Below are positions 41,167-51,154 of a stretch of 64,000 nt of DNA, piece by piece. The notes under the pieces are model-generated. The model ran no database searches. It was not told the DNA's origin and saw only the letters and a list, made by a program, of their open reading frames with translations. The translations under genes were made by a program, and so were the position numbers. Numbering within the stretch: position 1 is the first letter of the stretch; every line of letters begins with the position of its first letter. Origin of the DNA: Nocardiopsis alborubida (GTDB lineage: Bacteria; Actinomycetota; Actinomycetes; Streptosporangiales; Streptosporangiaceae); assembly GCF_012396365.1 (NCBI RefSeq), contig NZ_JAAXPG010000019.1, positions 1 to 64,000 of the forward strand, in the 5' to 3' direction.

Positions 41167-41667
41167 CTACATGCCGGTGTAGGGCACGGCGTCGATGATC
41201 TCGACCCCCAGGCTCTTGCCGTTGGGCAGCGTGTAGCTGACGTTCTCCCCCACGCGCTTGCCGTTGATGGCGGAGCCCAGCGGCGACTTCGGAGAGTACA
41301 CGTCGATGGGAGAGCCGCTCTCCTCGCGGGAGGCGAGCAGGAAGGTGACCTCGTCGTCGTCACCGTCGAACTTGACGGTGACGGTCATGCCGGGGCCGAC
41401 CACGCCCTCGGTGTGGGGCGCCTCGCCGACCCGCGCGGTGCGCAGGATCTCGGTGAGCTGGAGGATGCGGGCCTCCATCTTGCCCTGTTCCTCCTTGGCG
41501 GCGTGGTAGCCGCCGTTCTCCTTGAGGTCGCCCTCTTCCCGGGCTGACTCGATCTTCTCCGCGATCTCGATGCGCCCACTCCCCGACAGGTGGTCCAGCT
41601 CGGACTTGAGCCGGTCGTACGCCTCCTGGGTGAGCCAGGTGACGTTGTCATCGCGGGTCTGGGTCAC
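41167..41667 (-). CDS. greA: transcription elongation factor GreA
   Basis: 166 aa from GTG 41667, SD AAGGAG. It binds the RNA polymerase secondary channel and stimulates cleavage of backtracked transcripts. The coiled-coil arm is present with the acidic tip EEGDLKENGGYHAAKEEQGK (Asp-Leu-Lys-Glu-Asn motif), and the C-terminal FKBP-like domain ends in SPKSPLGSAINGKRVGENVS. An upstream in-frame ATG at 41700 would add 11 residues without an SD. Expected in most bacteria; DUF4307 lies upstream on the same strand. Confidence 0.95.
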   Translation of the reverse strand: MTQTRDDNVTWLTQEAYDRLKSELDHLSGSGRIEIAEKIESAREEGDLKENGGYHAAKEEQGKMEARILQLTEILRTARVGEAPHTEGVVGPGMTVTVKFDGDDDEVTFLLASREESGSPIDVYSPKSPLGSAINGKRVGENVSYTLPNGKSLGVEIIDAVPYTGM

Positions 41668-41804
41668 GGGAACTCCTTGTGTACTAGTAGCAAAGGCCAC
41701 CAGGCGGCCAGAGCTGAACTTACGAGAATATCACCGTGCGTCGTGACACACGGGTTCCCGCGGTTCGGCGGTGCCTCCGGAGCCGGGCTAAGGGGCTCGG
41801 TGGA

Positions 41805-42257
41805 TCAGTCCTGCGAACCTTGTTCCCTGCACGAGGCCACTTCTACCGTGGCGGCCTGACGAACCGTCTCAACGGTTGTGGTGACCATCCGGTTCCCGGC
41901 CTCGGCCTCGGAACGCGTCTGGCCCACCTCGACGAGCTGTTCGTCCAGCGCCACGATCAGGCACTCGGCGCCGTTCCTGCTGTTCACCTCATAGCTGATG
42001 GTGGCCTCCTCGGGGGTGGACGCCGAGAACGTGACCACCTGGTGGTAAACGCCACCGCCCAGACCGCTGAAGCTCATCACGGAATAGCCCCAGCCGACCG
42101 CGCACACCACCGCGAAGAGGGTGGCGATGACGAAGAAGACGGGTCCGTTCCCGTGGCGCTTGCGCAGCGCGGGAGCTGTACTGGCCGAGGAGCCGGCCGC
42201 TGTGTCGGCCGTGGTGTCGGCGCTCTTCACGGCGTCTTCCTCCGGGGTCGGCTGCAT
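41805..42257 (-). CDS. DUF4307 domain-containing membrane protein
   Basis: 150 aa from ATG 42257 (GGAGAT upstream). One membrane segment at about residues 39-60 (GPVFFVIATLFAVVCAVGWG) after a polar N-terminus, then an extracellular beta-rich domain (VVTFSASTPEEATISYEVNS, ECLIVALDEQLVEVGQTRSE) typical of DUF4307. The family is found in actinobacteria between greA and mca, exactly as here. Function unknown. The gene is divergent from mca with a 155-base shared promoter region containing TCTAAGATA at 42288-42296. Confidence 0.88.
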   Translation of the reverse strand: MQPTPEEDAVKSADTTADTAAGSSASTAPALRKRHGNGPVFFVIATLFAVVCAVGWGYSVMSFSGLGGGVYHQVVTFSASTPEEATISYEVNSRNGAECLIVALDEQLVEVGQTRSEAEAGNRMVTTTVETVRQAATVEVASCREQGSQD

Positions 42258-42412
42258 CGGGAATCTCCGAACAAGGGGACGGTGTTGTCTAAGATATCCC
42301 CGACCTGACAGCCTCCCCACGCGCCCCGCGCGGAAGTCGTCCGAGCCTGTGTACGGGGGGAGCCGGACGGCCGCGCCCCCGCGTCCGTCCACCTAGTCAA
42401 GGAGACCCTTCG

Positions 42413-43291
42413 TTGTCCGAGCGCCTGCGGCTCATGGCCGTTCATGCCCACCCCGATGACGAGTCCAGCAAGGGCGCGGCCACCATGGCCCGCTACGTGG
42501 AGGAGGGCGTCGACGTGCTCGTTGTCACCATGACAGGTGGCGAGCGCGGCGACATCCTCAACCCCGCGATGGAGCGTCCCGACATCCGCGAGAACATCGC
42601 GCAGGTGCGCCGAGAGGAGATGGAACGGGCCAGGGAGATCCTCGGCGTCCAGCAGGAGTTCGCCGGGTTCGTCGACTCCGGCCTGCCCGAGGGCGACCCG
42701 CTGCCGCCCCTTCCCGAGGGCTGTTTCGCCACCCTTCCTGTGGAGGAGGGCGCCGCACCCCTCGTGGAGTCCATCCGCAGGTTCCGGCCGCACGTCATCC
42801 TCACCTACGACGAGAACGGCGGTTACCCGCACCCCGACCACATCATGACCCACAAGGTGTCGATGCACGCCTTCGACACCGCGGGCGACCCCGACGCCTA
42901 CCCGGACGCGGGAGATCCCTGGCAGCCGCTCAAGCTGTACTACTTCGTCTCCTTCCCGCCCGAGCGGTTCGAGGCCCTGGCCGACGTGCTGGCCGCGCGC
43001 GGCCTGGAGAACCCCTTCGAGGAGTGGATGAAGCGCATCGGGGACCGCGACCGCCCCCGCTGGGAGATCACCACGCGCGTGCACTGCAGCGAGTACTTCG
43101 ACGTCGCCGACGAGGCGCTCAAGGCGCACGCCACCCAGGTGGACCCCAACGGGTTCTGGTTCGCCGTGCCCAACGAGGTCGTCGCGGAGGCCTGGCCGAG
43201 CGAGGACTACCACCTGGTGCGCTCGCTGGTGGACACCGAGGTCCCTGAGAAGGACCTCTTCGCGGGTGTCCGAGAAGCAGTGAGAGTATGA
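42413..43291 (+). CDS. mca: mycothiol S-conjugate amidase
   Basis: 292 aa from TTG 42413 with SD AAGGAG. Mca cleaves mycothiol S-conjugates of electrophiles and antibiotics, releasing a mercapturic acid for export and glucosaminyl-inositol for recycling. Zinc ligands: HAHPDDES (residues 11-18) and the third His in GGYPHPDHIMTHKV (about 140-143). The substrate region (GGERGDILNPAMERPD) and the C-terminal HCSEYFDVADEALKAHATQV are as in Mca and distinguish it from MshB. The gene demonstrates that the organism makes mycothiol, a marker of actinobacteria. A small membrane protein gene overlaps its stop. Confidence 0.95.
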   Translation: MSERLRLMAVHAHPDDESSKGAATMARYVEEGVDVLVVTMTGGERGDILNPAMERPDIRENIAQVRREEMERAREILGVQQEFAGFVDSGLPEGDPLPPLPEGCFATLPVEEGAAPLVESIRRFRPHVILTYDENGGYPHPDHIMTHKVSMHAFDTAGDPDAYPDAGDPWQPLKLYYFVSFPPERFEALADVLAARGLENPFEEWMKRIGDRDRPRWEITTRVHCSEYFDVADEALKAHATQVDPNGFWFAVPNEVVAEAWPSEDYHLVRSLVDTEVPEKDLFAGVREAVRV

Positions 43292-43578
43292 GCGGTATGA
43301 ACACCCTTCTCACGTCCGCGACGGTGCTGGCGAGCGACTTCGAGCTCGACAGGGACACCGTGACGCCCGGTGTGCTCGGCTTCCTCGTCATCTTCGTCAT
43401 CGGCGTCGGGCTGTACTTCCTCATGCGCAGTCTCCTGGGCAAGCTCCGCGCCCTGCCCAAGGACGACGACTTCGGTGCGGGGACCGCGGCCTCCGACGAC
43501 GGGTCGGCCGACGCGGCGCGGGTTCCCGCCGACGCCTCCGCTGACGCTTCCGCCGAGGACACCGCCACGCGGACCTGA
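43288..43578 (+). CDS. small membrane protein of the mca operon
   Basis: 96 aa from ATG 43288, overlapping the mca stop by four bases. One membrane segment (residues ~27-47, [20 protein letters not shown]), then [15 protein letters not shown] and a low-complexity Ala/Asp/Ser tail. Short proteins of this design follow mca in many actinomycetes; function unknown. Translational coupling suggests a linked role. Confidence 0.8.
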   Translation: MSGMNTLLTSATVLASDFELDRDTVTPGVLGFLVIFVIGVGLYFLMRSLLGKLRALPKDDDFGAGTAASDDGSADAARVPADASADASAEDTATRT

Positions 43579-43697
43579 GAGACCGTTCCCGCCCTGACCC
43601 CGCGGGACGGCAGCCCGCCCTCCTCCCGGGCGGTGGAACCCGCTCCGCTCCGGCGGGTGTGCGGCGTCCCACCGCCCCGGATGGCAGAGTTGGGGGC

Positions 43698-45731
<2,034 letters not shown>

Positions 45732-45750
45732 CGGGTGCCGCCGCCGGGCG

Positions 45751-47121
45751 CTATCCCAGGTGCGTACCGGCGATGATCTGGTCCACCAGGTCGGGCCGGT
45801 AGCTCGGCTGGCGGATCTCCAGGTACACGGTCGTGGGCTCGCCCGGCTCGTGCACGGCGGCGCTGCTCAGCGACCCGTTGCCGTGACACTCGGGCCAGTC
45901 CCACACCGTGCCCTCCCAGGCCCCGGTGTCCAGCGGCCGCTCCTCGGGGGGGCTTCCGCACGGGTCGGCGCCGGCGATCCCGCCCAGGTCGGCGGCGCCC
46001 CGCACCACCGTCGCGTACACCCCGTAGGCCGCCGCCTCGGCGGAGGCCCAGTCCCCGGCGTCGGTCGCCACCAGCAGCCCCGGCCCCGCGCCGGCCTCGG
46101 CCGCCGCGGGGAGGGCCTCCTGCGCGGTGTGGATCTCGTGGGCCCACACCGACGGGACCTCCATGTGGATCCCCTGTGTGACGTCGTGCACGGTGGCCAT
46201 GGACATACCCGGCCTGCCGAGGGACCCGGAGAGGGCGGTGCCCATCAGTGCCAGTGCCCCCGCCAGGGCCGCCGCCCGACGCCACGGCATGCGCAGCCGC
46301 TGCCACCACGGCACGGCCGCCCTGGGCAGGTCGGGCGCCATACGGATGGTTCTGACCCGGTCGGTGAAGGTTTTGGCGTCCGCCGGACGGCTTTCCCGGT
46401 CCACCGAAAGTGCCGACAGGATGAGCTCGTCAAGCGCCGGGGGCAGACCTGGCCGGATCTGGCCAGGAGCCACCTTCACCGGCGGACGCGAGGGAGGACG
46501 GCCGGTGATGAGCTCGTAGGCCACCGCGCCCAGCGAGTACACGTCCGAGCGGACGTCCAGGTCACCGCCGGGAATGCTCTGCTCGGGGGACATGTAGCCG
46601 GGGGTCCCGGCCGCCGCGGTGAACCCGGACGCCTCGTCGATCGACTTGGCGAAGCCCAGGTCCGCCACCAGCACCCGCTGCCCCACGGGCGACGACTGGA
46701 GCAGCACGTTCGACGGCTTGATGTCGCGGTGGATCGTGCCGTGGTTGTGCAGCACCGTGATCCCCTGGCCGATCTCGGTCAGCAGCCGCAGGGCCTCGTC
46801 CAGGGGCAGTGTGCCCCGGTGGACGAGGTCGGCGACGCTGCCCTGGTCGGCGTAGGTCATCACCATGTAGGGCCGACCGTCGGGGAGCACGTCCACGTCG
46901 TGCACCGCCACCAGCCACGTGGAGTCGGTCTGGCGCAGGATGCGCGCCTCCTCCAGGAAGCGGTGCTGGATGTCCATCTGGTGCGCCCAGTTCTCGGCGA
47001 GTACCTTGATGGCCACCGAGTAGTTCAACAGGTCGTCCTGCGCCAACCAGACCGTGGCGAAGGAACCCGACCCAAGGCGCCGGATGACGCGGTAGCGCCC
47101 GAAGGCCTCAGGTTGGCTCAT
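45751..47121 (-). CDS. serine/threonine protein kinase with C-terminal membrane anchor
   Basis: 456 aa from ATG 47121. Kinase domain residues ~8-265: glycine loop LGSGSFATVWLA, K39 in YSVAIKVLAENW, HRDIKPSNVLL around 131, the metal loop reads DLG (VADLGFAKS) instead of DFG, then AAGTPGYMSPEQ and SDVYSLGAVAYELITGRPP. A membrane segment at about 285-305 (AAALAGALALMGTALSGSLG) leads to a ~150-residue extracellular part that resembles a serine-protease-inhibitor-free ligand domain with no family I recognise. Divergent from a sigma factor gene (311 bases between starts), so it may control that factor or its regulator. Confidence 0.92.
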   Translation of the reverse strand: MSQPEAFGRYRVIRRLGSGSFATVWLAQDDLLNYSVAIKVLAENWAHQMDIQHRFLEEARILRQTDSTWLVAVHDVDVLPDGRPYMVMTYADQGSVADLVHRGTLPLDEALRLLTEIGQGITVLHNHGTIHRDIKPSNVLLQSSPVGQRVLVADLGFAKSIDEASGFTAAAGTPGYMSPEQSIPGGDLDVRSDVYSLGAVAYELITGRPPSRPPVKVAPGQIRPGLPPALDELILSALSVDRESRPADAKTFTDRVRTIRMAPDLPRAAVPWWQRLRMPWRRAAALAGALALMGTALSGSLGRPGMSMATVHDVTQGIHMEVPSVWAHEIHTAQEALPAAAEAGAGPGLLVATDAGDWASAEAAAYGVYATVVRGAADLGGIAGADPCGSPPEERPLDTGAWEGTVWDWPECHGNGSLSSAAVHEPGEPTTVYLEIRQPSYRPDLVDQIIAGTHLG

Positions 47122-47432
47122 CTCCGCCTCGGTCTGTCAGGGGTGAACACGCGGTCGTTGCCCACTAATACACCATCTGTACCTTCACATTGCCTCCCGC
47201 CGATATGATCCCCTCTCCGGGTGGCGCCGACGCCCTCGGGCCGTGGAGACTGGAGGGGGCCCGACGGGCTCCGCGCCGTGCGCGGCGGCGAGAGAGCGAC
47301 GATTTTTCGCGAGCGCGGATCCGGACCGGGGCCGTAGACGTCCCAGTGACGTGTGACCCTCGAACACAAGGGGCGCACCCGCGTCCGCAGCGGACGGCCG
47401 GATGTCTGCCGTCAGTCAGGGAGAGACCAGCC
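47122..47432. other. divergent promoter region, kinase / sigma factor
   Basis: 311 bases, no gene supported. TAATACACC near 47166 and GATATGATCC near 47200 are AT-rich islands that could be -10 regions in the two directions. No clear operator. Confidence 0.35.
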
Positions 47433-48044
47433 ATGCGCAGTAGTGATCACGCAGACCACGAGGAGAGCCCCGCGCCGCGGCGCCGGGTGGCGAGCAACGT
47501 CGACGAGGAGCTGGAGGACCTCGCGCGCAGGGCCAAGGCCGGAGACGCCATGGCCCTGGACGACCTGCTCCGGCGGATCCAGCCCGAGGTGCTGCGCCGC
47601 TGCTCCCGCTTCCTGCCCTACCGGCAGGACGCCGAGGAGGCGTGCCAGGACGCGCTGCTGCGCGTGGCGCGCAAGATCGACAGCTTCAAGGGCGACTCCC
47701 TGTTCACCACCTGGCTGTACACCGTGGTGTCCAACTCCGCGCGGCAGACCTACCGCTCGATGAAGCGGCGCTCGGCGGAGTTCCCCACCGAGGCAGAGCG
47801 CATGCCCCACCAGAGCGACCCCCGCACCACCAGCGTCATCGCCGGTTCCCGCATCGACCTGCTGGAGGCCCTCGACCAGCTGGAGAAGGACCGCCCCAAC
47901 CTGGTGGCCCCCCTGGTTCTGCGCGACCTGTGCCAGATGGACTACAACGAGATCGCCTCCGAGCTCAACCTGGCCCTGGGCACCGTCAAGTCCCGCATCC
48001 ACCAGGGGCGCAAGCACGTGCGCAAGTCCCTGGCCGTGACGTAG
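47433..48044 (+). CDS. RNA polymerase sigma-70 family factor (ECF type)
   Basis: 203 aa from ATG 47433, SD GGGAG. Region 2 (RFLPYRQDAEEACQDALLRV, KIDSFKGDSLFTTWLYTVVS) and region 4 (LCQMDYNEIASELNLALGTV, KSRIHQGRKHVRKSL) are both complete; no region 1.1 or 3, so it is an ECF-type factor. No anti-sigma gene follows; the next gene is a cis-prenyltransferase 92 bases on. Regulation may instead come from the divergent Ser/Thr kinase, as in ECF groups controlled by phosphorylation, but this is inference from position only. Target promoters are unknown. Confidence 0.92.
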   Translation: MRSSDHADHEESPAPRRRVASNVDEELEDLARRAKAGDAMALDDLLRRIQPEVLRRCSRFLPYRQDAEEACQDALLRVARKIDSFKGDSLFTTWLYTVVSNSARQTYRSMKRRSAEFPTEAERMPHQSDPRTTSVIAGSRIDLLEALDQLEKDRPNLVAPLVLRDLCQMDYNEIASELNLALGTVKSRIHQGRKHVRKSLAVT

Positions 48045-48136
48045 CCCCCGCGGGCGAACTACGCTGGAGGCATCCCCGTCGGCACATCCTTTCCAGCGGT
48101 GTGCTGTTCCAGATCCAGCTCTGAGAGGTTTCGCCA

Positions 48137-48898
48137 ATGGGGCTTCGTGACCCCCTGTACTGGCTCTACGAGCGGCGCCTGGAGCGTCGGCTGACCAGTC
48201 AGGAGATCCCCCGCCACGTCGGTGTCGCCATGGACGGCAACCGCCGCTGGGCCAAGGTCAGCGGGCTCGGCGCGGCCGAACAGGGCCACCAGGCGGGCGC
48301 GAACAAGATCTTCGAACTGCTGCGCTGGTGCGACGAGGTCGGCGTACAGGTGGTCACGCTCTGGATGCTGTCCACCGACAACCTCACCCGGGACGAGTCC
48401 GAGCTGGGTCCGCTGGTGCGCATCATCGAGCAGACCATCGCCCGGCTGCGCGAGGAGGGGTGGAACACTCGGCCGGTCGGAGCCCTCGACATCCTGCCCT
48501 CCTCCACCGCCCAGGCGCTCAAGGAGGCGGAGACGGCCACATCCGGCAACCCCGGACTGGTTGTCAACGTCGCCGTCGGGTATGGAGGTAGACGTGAGAT
48601 CGCTGATGCGGTTCGGTCCCTCCTCCAGGCGGAGGCGGCCAAGGGCACCGGTATCCAGGAGCTTGCCGAGCGCCTGGACATCGAGGACATCGCACGGCAT
48701 CTCTACACGCGCGGTCAGCCCGACCCCGACCTGCTCATCCGCACGTCAGGGGAGCAGCGCCTGTCCGGCTTCATGCTGTGGCAGAGCGTGCACTCGGAGT
48801 TCTACTTCTGTGAGGTCTACTGGCCTGCCTTCCGCAGGGTGGACTTCCTACGTGCACTGCGCTCGTACGGCGCGCGCAACCGCCGCTACGGATCCTGA
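48137..48898 (+). CDS. uppS: cis-prenyltransferase (isoprenyl transferase, UppS family)
   Basis: 253 aa from ATG 48137, SD GAGAGG. It elongates isoprenyl diphosphates in Z configuration with IPP; actinomycetes carry two, one for short chains and one for decaprenyl/undecaprenyl carrier lipid. HVGVAMDGNRRWAKVSG holds the catalytic Asp33; FELLRWCDEVGVQVVTLWML, the loop NVAVGYGGRREIADAVRSLL, and the C-terminal DPDLLIRTSGEQRLSGFMLW with EFYFCEVYWPAFRRVDFLRA are all intact. Which chain length it makes cannot be read from the sequence; the N-terminal MGLRDPLYWLYERRLERRL resembles the short-chain type. Confidence 0.93.
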   Translation: MGLRDPLYWLYERRLERRLTSQEIPRHVGVAMDGNRRWAKVSGLGAAEQGHQAGANKIFELLRWCDEVGVQVVTLWMLSTDNLTRDESELGPLVRIIEQTIARLREEGWNTRPVGALDILPSSTAQALKEAETATSGNPGLVVNVAVGYGGRREIADAVRSLLQAEAAKGTGIQELAERLDIEDIARHLYTRGQPDPDLLIRTSGEQRLSGFMLWQSVHSEFYFCEVYWPAFRRVDFLRALRSYGARNRRYGS

Positions 48899-49156
48899 CC
48901 CCCCGAAGCCCTACCCCTTAACGCGGAGTTCACCGCGCGGAGGGAGAGGTCCCTTGGAAACGGGAGCACGGACGCGTAGCGTCGGAAGTAGCGGGTGGCG
49001 TTCGTCCACCCGTTCGGGAGGCCCCGTCTCATTGATCTCCTCCGCCATCGCGGAACGTCAACGAGGAGGGCCGGACCCGGCCCTCGCGGGCCAGGTCCCG
49101 GTCCTCCATGATCCCGTGACAGTAGGGCGCCCCAGCGGTGCCCAAGGGGAGAACGA

Positions 49157-50503
49157 GTGGCTAGTTCCTCGACCGATCGCCGCGACACCCAGTCCCCCGA
49201 CCCCCGTACGGAGGTAGGCCAGGACGGACGCGTCTACGTGCTCGACACCAGTGTCCTGCTCGCCGACCCGGCCGCCATGAGCCGGTTCGCCGAACACGAG
49301 GTCGTCATCCCCGTGGTGGTGATCACCGAGCTGGAGAGCAAGCGTCACCACCCGGAGCTCGGGTACTTCGCTCGTCACGCGCTGCGCCGCCTGGACGACC
49401 TGCGGGTCGCCCACGGCCGTCTGGACGTCCCGGTACCGGTGAACGACCTCGGCGGCACGCTGCGGGTGGAGCTCAACCACAGCGATCCGCAGATCCTGCC
49501 GGCGGGCTTCCGGCTCGGCGACAACGACACCCGGATCCTCACGGTGGCCCGCAACCTCCAGGAGGAGGGCGGGGACGTCGTGCTGGTGAGCAAGGACCTC
49601 CCGATGCGGATCAAGGCGTCCTCCATCGGGTTGGTCGCCGACGAGTACCGGGCCGAACTGGCCATCGAGCACGGCTGGACGGGCATGGCCGAGCTGGACG
49701 TGCCCGCGCACCAGATCGGCGAGCTGTTCACCAGCGGTGAGAGCGACATCGAGGAGGCCCGCGAGCTCCCCTGCCACACCGGGCTGGTGCTGGTCTCCGA
49801 GCGCGGCAAGGCGCTCGGCCGGGTCCAGCCCGACAAGTCGGTGAAGCTGGTGCGCGGCGACCGCGACGTGTTCGGCCTGCACGGCCGCAGCGCCGAGCAG
49901 CGCGTGGCCCTGGACCTGCTCACCGACCCCGATGTGGGCATCGTCTCCCTGGGCGGGCGCGCGGGCACCGGCAAGTCGGCGCTGGCGCTGTGCGCCGGTC
50001 TGGAGGCCGTCCTGGAGCGCCGCCAGCACCGCAAGGTGATGGTGTTCCGGCCGCTGTACGCGGTCGGCGGCCAGGAGCTGGGCTACCTTCCCGGGAGCGA
50101 GAACGACAAGATGACCCCGTGGGGCCAGGCGGTGCACGACACCCTGTCCGCGGTGACCACCGAGGAGGTCATCGAGGAGATCGTGGACCGGGGAATGCTG
50201 GAGGTCCTCCCGCTCACCCACATCCGCGGCCGCTCGCTGCACGACGCGTTCGTGATCGTGGACGAGGCGCAGTCCCTGGAGCGCAACGTCCTGCTCACCG
50301 TGCTCTCCCGCCTCGGCCAGAACTCGCGGGTGGTGCTCACCCACGACATCGCCCAGCGCGACAACCTGCGCGTGGGCCGCCACGACGGTGTGGTCGCGGT
50401 GATCGAGAAGCTCAAGGGCCACCCCCTGTTCGCGCACGTCACCCTGACCCGGTCCGAGCGGTCGCCGATCGCCGCCCTGGTCACGGAGATGCTGGAGAAC
50501 TGA
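49157..50503 (+). CDS. PIN domain - PhoH family ATPase
   Basis: 448 aa from GTG 49157, SD AAGGGGAGAACGA. An N-terminal PIN ribonuclease domain (residues ~25-160: [20 protein letters not shown] with catalytic Asp30, [31 protein letters not shown]) is fused to a PhoH ATPase ([20 protein letters not shown], Walker [14 protein letters not shown] near 266, [20 protein letters not shown]). This is the PhoH2 architecture, an ATP-dependent RNA helicase and RNase. In mycobacteria it is paired with a small upstream antitoxin; I see no good small gene in the 258 bases upstream here. A palindromic terminator follows. Confidence 0.93.
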   Translation: MASSSTDRRDTQSPDPRTEVGQDGRVYVLDTSVLLADPAAMSRFAEHEVVIPVVVITELESKRHHPELGYFARHALRRLDDLRVAHGRLDVPVPVNDLGGTLRVELNHSDPQILPAGFRLGDNDTRILTVARNLQEEGGDVVLVSKDLPMRIKASSIGLVADEYRAELAIEHGWTGMAELDVPAHQIGELFTSGESDIEEARELPCHTGLVLVSERGKALGRVQPDKSVKLVRGDRDVFGLHGRSAEQRVALDLLTDPDVGIVSLGGRAGTGKSALALCAGLEAVLERRQHRKVMVFRPLYAVGGQELGYLPGSENDKMTPWGQAVHDTLSAVTTEEVIEEIVDRGMLEVLPLTHIRGRSLHDAFVIVDEAQSLERNVLLTVLSRLGQNSRVVLTHDIAQRDNLRVGRHDGVVAVIEKLKGHPLFAHVTLTRSERSPIAALVTEMLEN

Positions 50504-50514
50504 CGCGGTACCGC

Positions 50515-50544
50515 GGCGGGCCCGTCCGGCCGGACGGGCTCGCC
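50515..50544 (+). terminator. terminator after the PhoH gene
   Basis: A near-perfect 30-base palindrome centred on CCGTCCGG-CCGGACGG, 12 bases after the stop. Confidence 0.7.
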
Positions 50545-50668
50545 GCCCCGTGGTGGCGGGCCGGGCATGCCGAAGCCGGAGGGCCGGGGAGGCCCCCCGA
50601 TCTCCAGTCAACCGGAAACCGGGGCGACGCGGCAGGGGCCGCCCCGGTTCTGTGGACAACCTCCCCGG

Positions 50669-51076
50669 TCAGTGCGCGGCGCCGCTCATCAGCCAGCGGG
50701 TCACCCTGATCTCCAGCAGGGCCCGGGGCTCATCGCGCGTGTCGATCGGTGTGCGGATGTCGTAGTCGTACTTGTCCCGGAAAGCGGCCACCACATCACC
50801 GGGGAAACCGTCGGTGTGGACCCGTGTCCGCCCCTCGGCCACCACCGGGACGTCGCCGTCCTCCAGGGCCAGCGACACCCGCGGATCGGCGGCGGCGTTG
50901 CGCGCCTTGACCGACCGCGCGTCCACGCTGATCCACCAGCGGTCGCGCAGGTGGGCGAACCACACCGGTGTGACGTGCGGGGAGCCGTCGCGGCGCAGCG
51001 TGCACAGCCACGCGTTCCGGTCAGTGCCCAGCCTCCCGGCGAGCGCCTCGGGTGCGGGGACGGTGGTCTCGGTCAT
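50669..51076 (-). CDS. pyridoxamine 5'-phosphate oxidase family protein (FMN/F420-binding)
   Basis: 135 aa from ATG 51076, SD GGAGGAA. The split beta-barrel fold is suggested by AWLCTLRRDGSPHVTPVWFA, RDRWWISVDARSVKARNAAA, PRVSLALEDGDVPVVAEGRT. Actinomycete proteins of this size often bind F420 rather than FMN and reduce quinones or other acceptors. Specific cofactor and substrate cannot be decided. Confidence 0.8.
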   Translation of the reverse strand: MTETTVPAPEALAGRLGTDRNAWLCTLRRDGSPHVTPVWFAHLRDRWWISVDARSVKARNAAADPRVSLALEDGDVPVVAEGRTRVHTDGFPGDVVAAFRDKYDYDIRTPIDTRDEPRALLEIRVTRWLMSGAAH

Positions 51077-51154
51077 GCTTCCTCCGTGGAACGTCGGGGA
51101 CACGAGTCTGCGGCCCCAACCAGGATTGAGGTCAAGGGGCAAGGGCCTCCCGGA

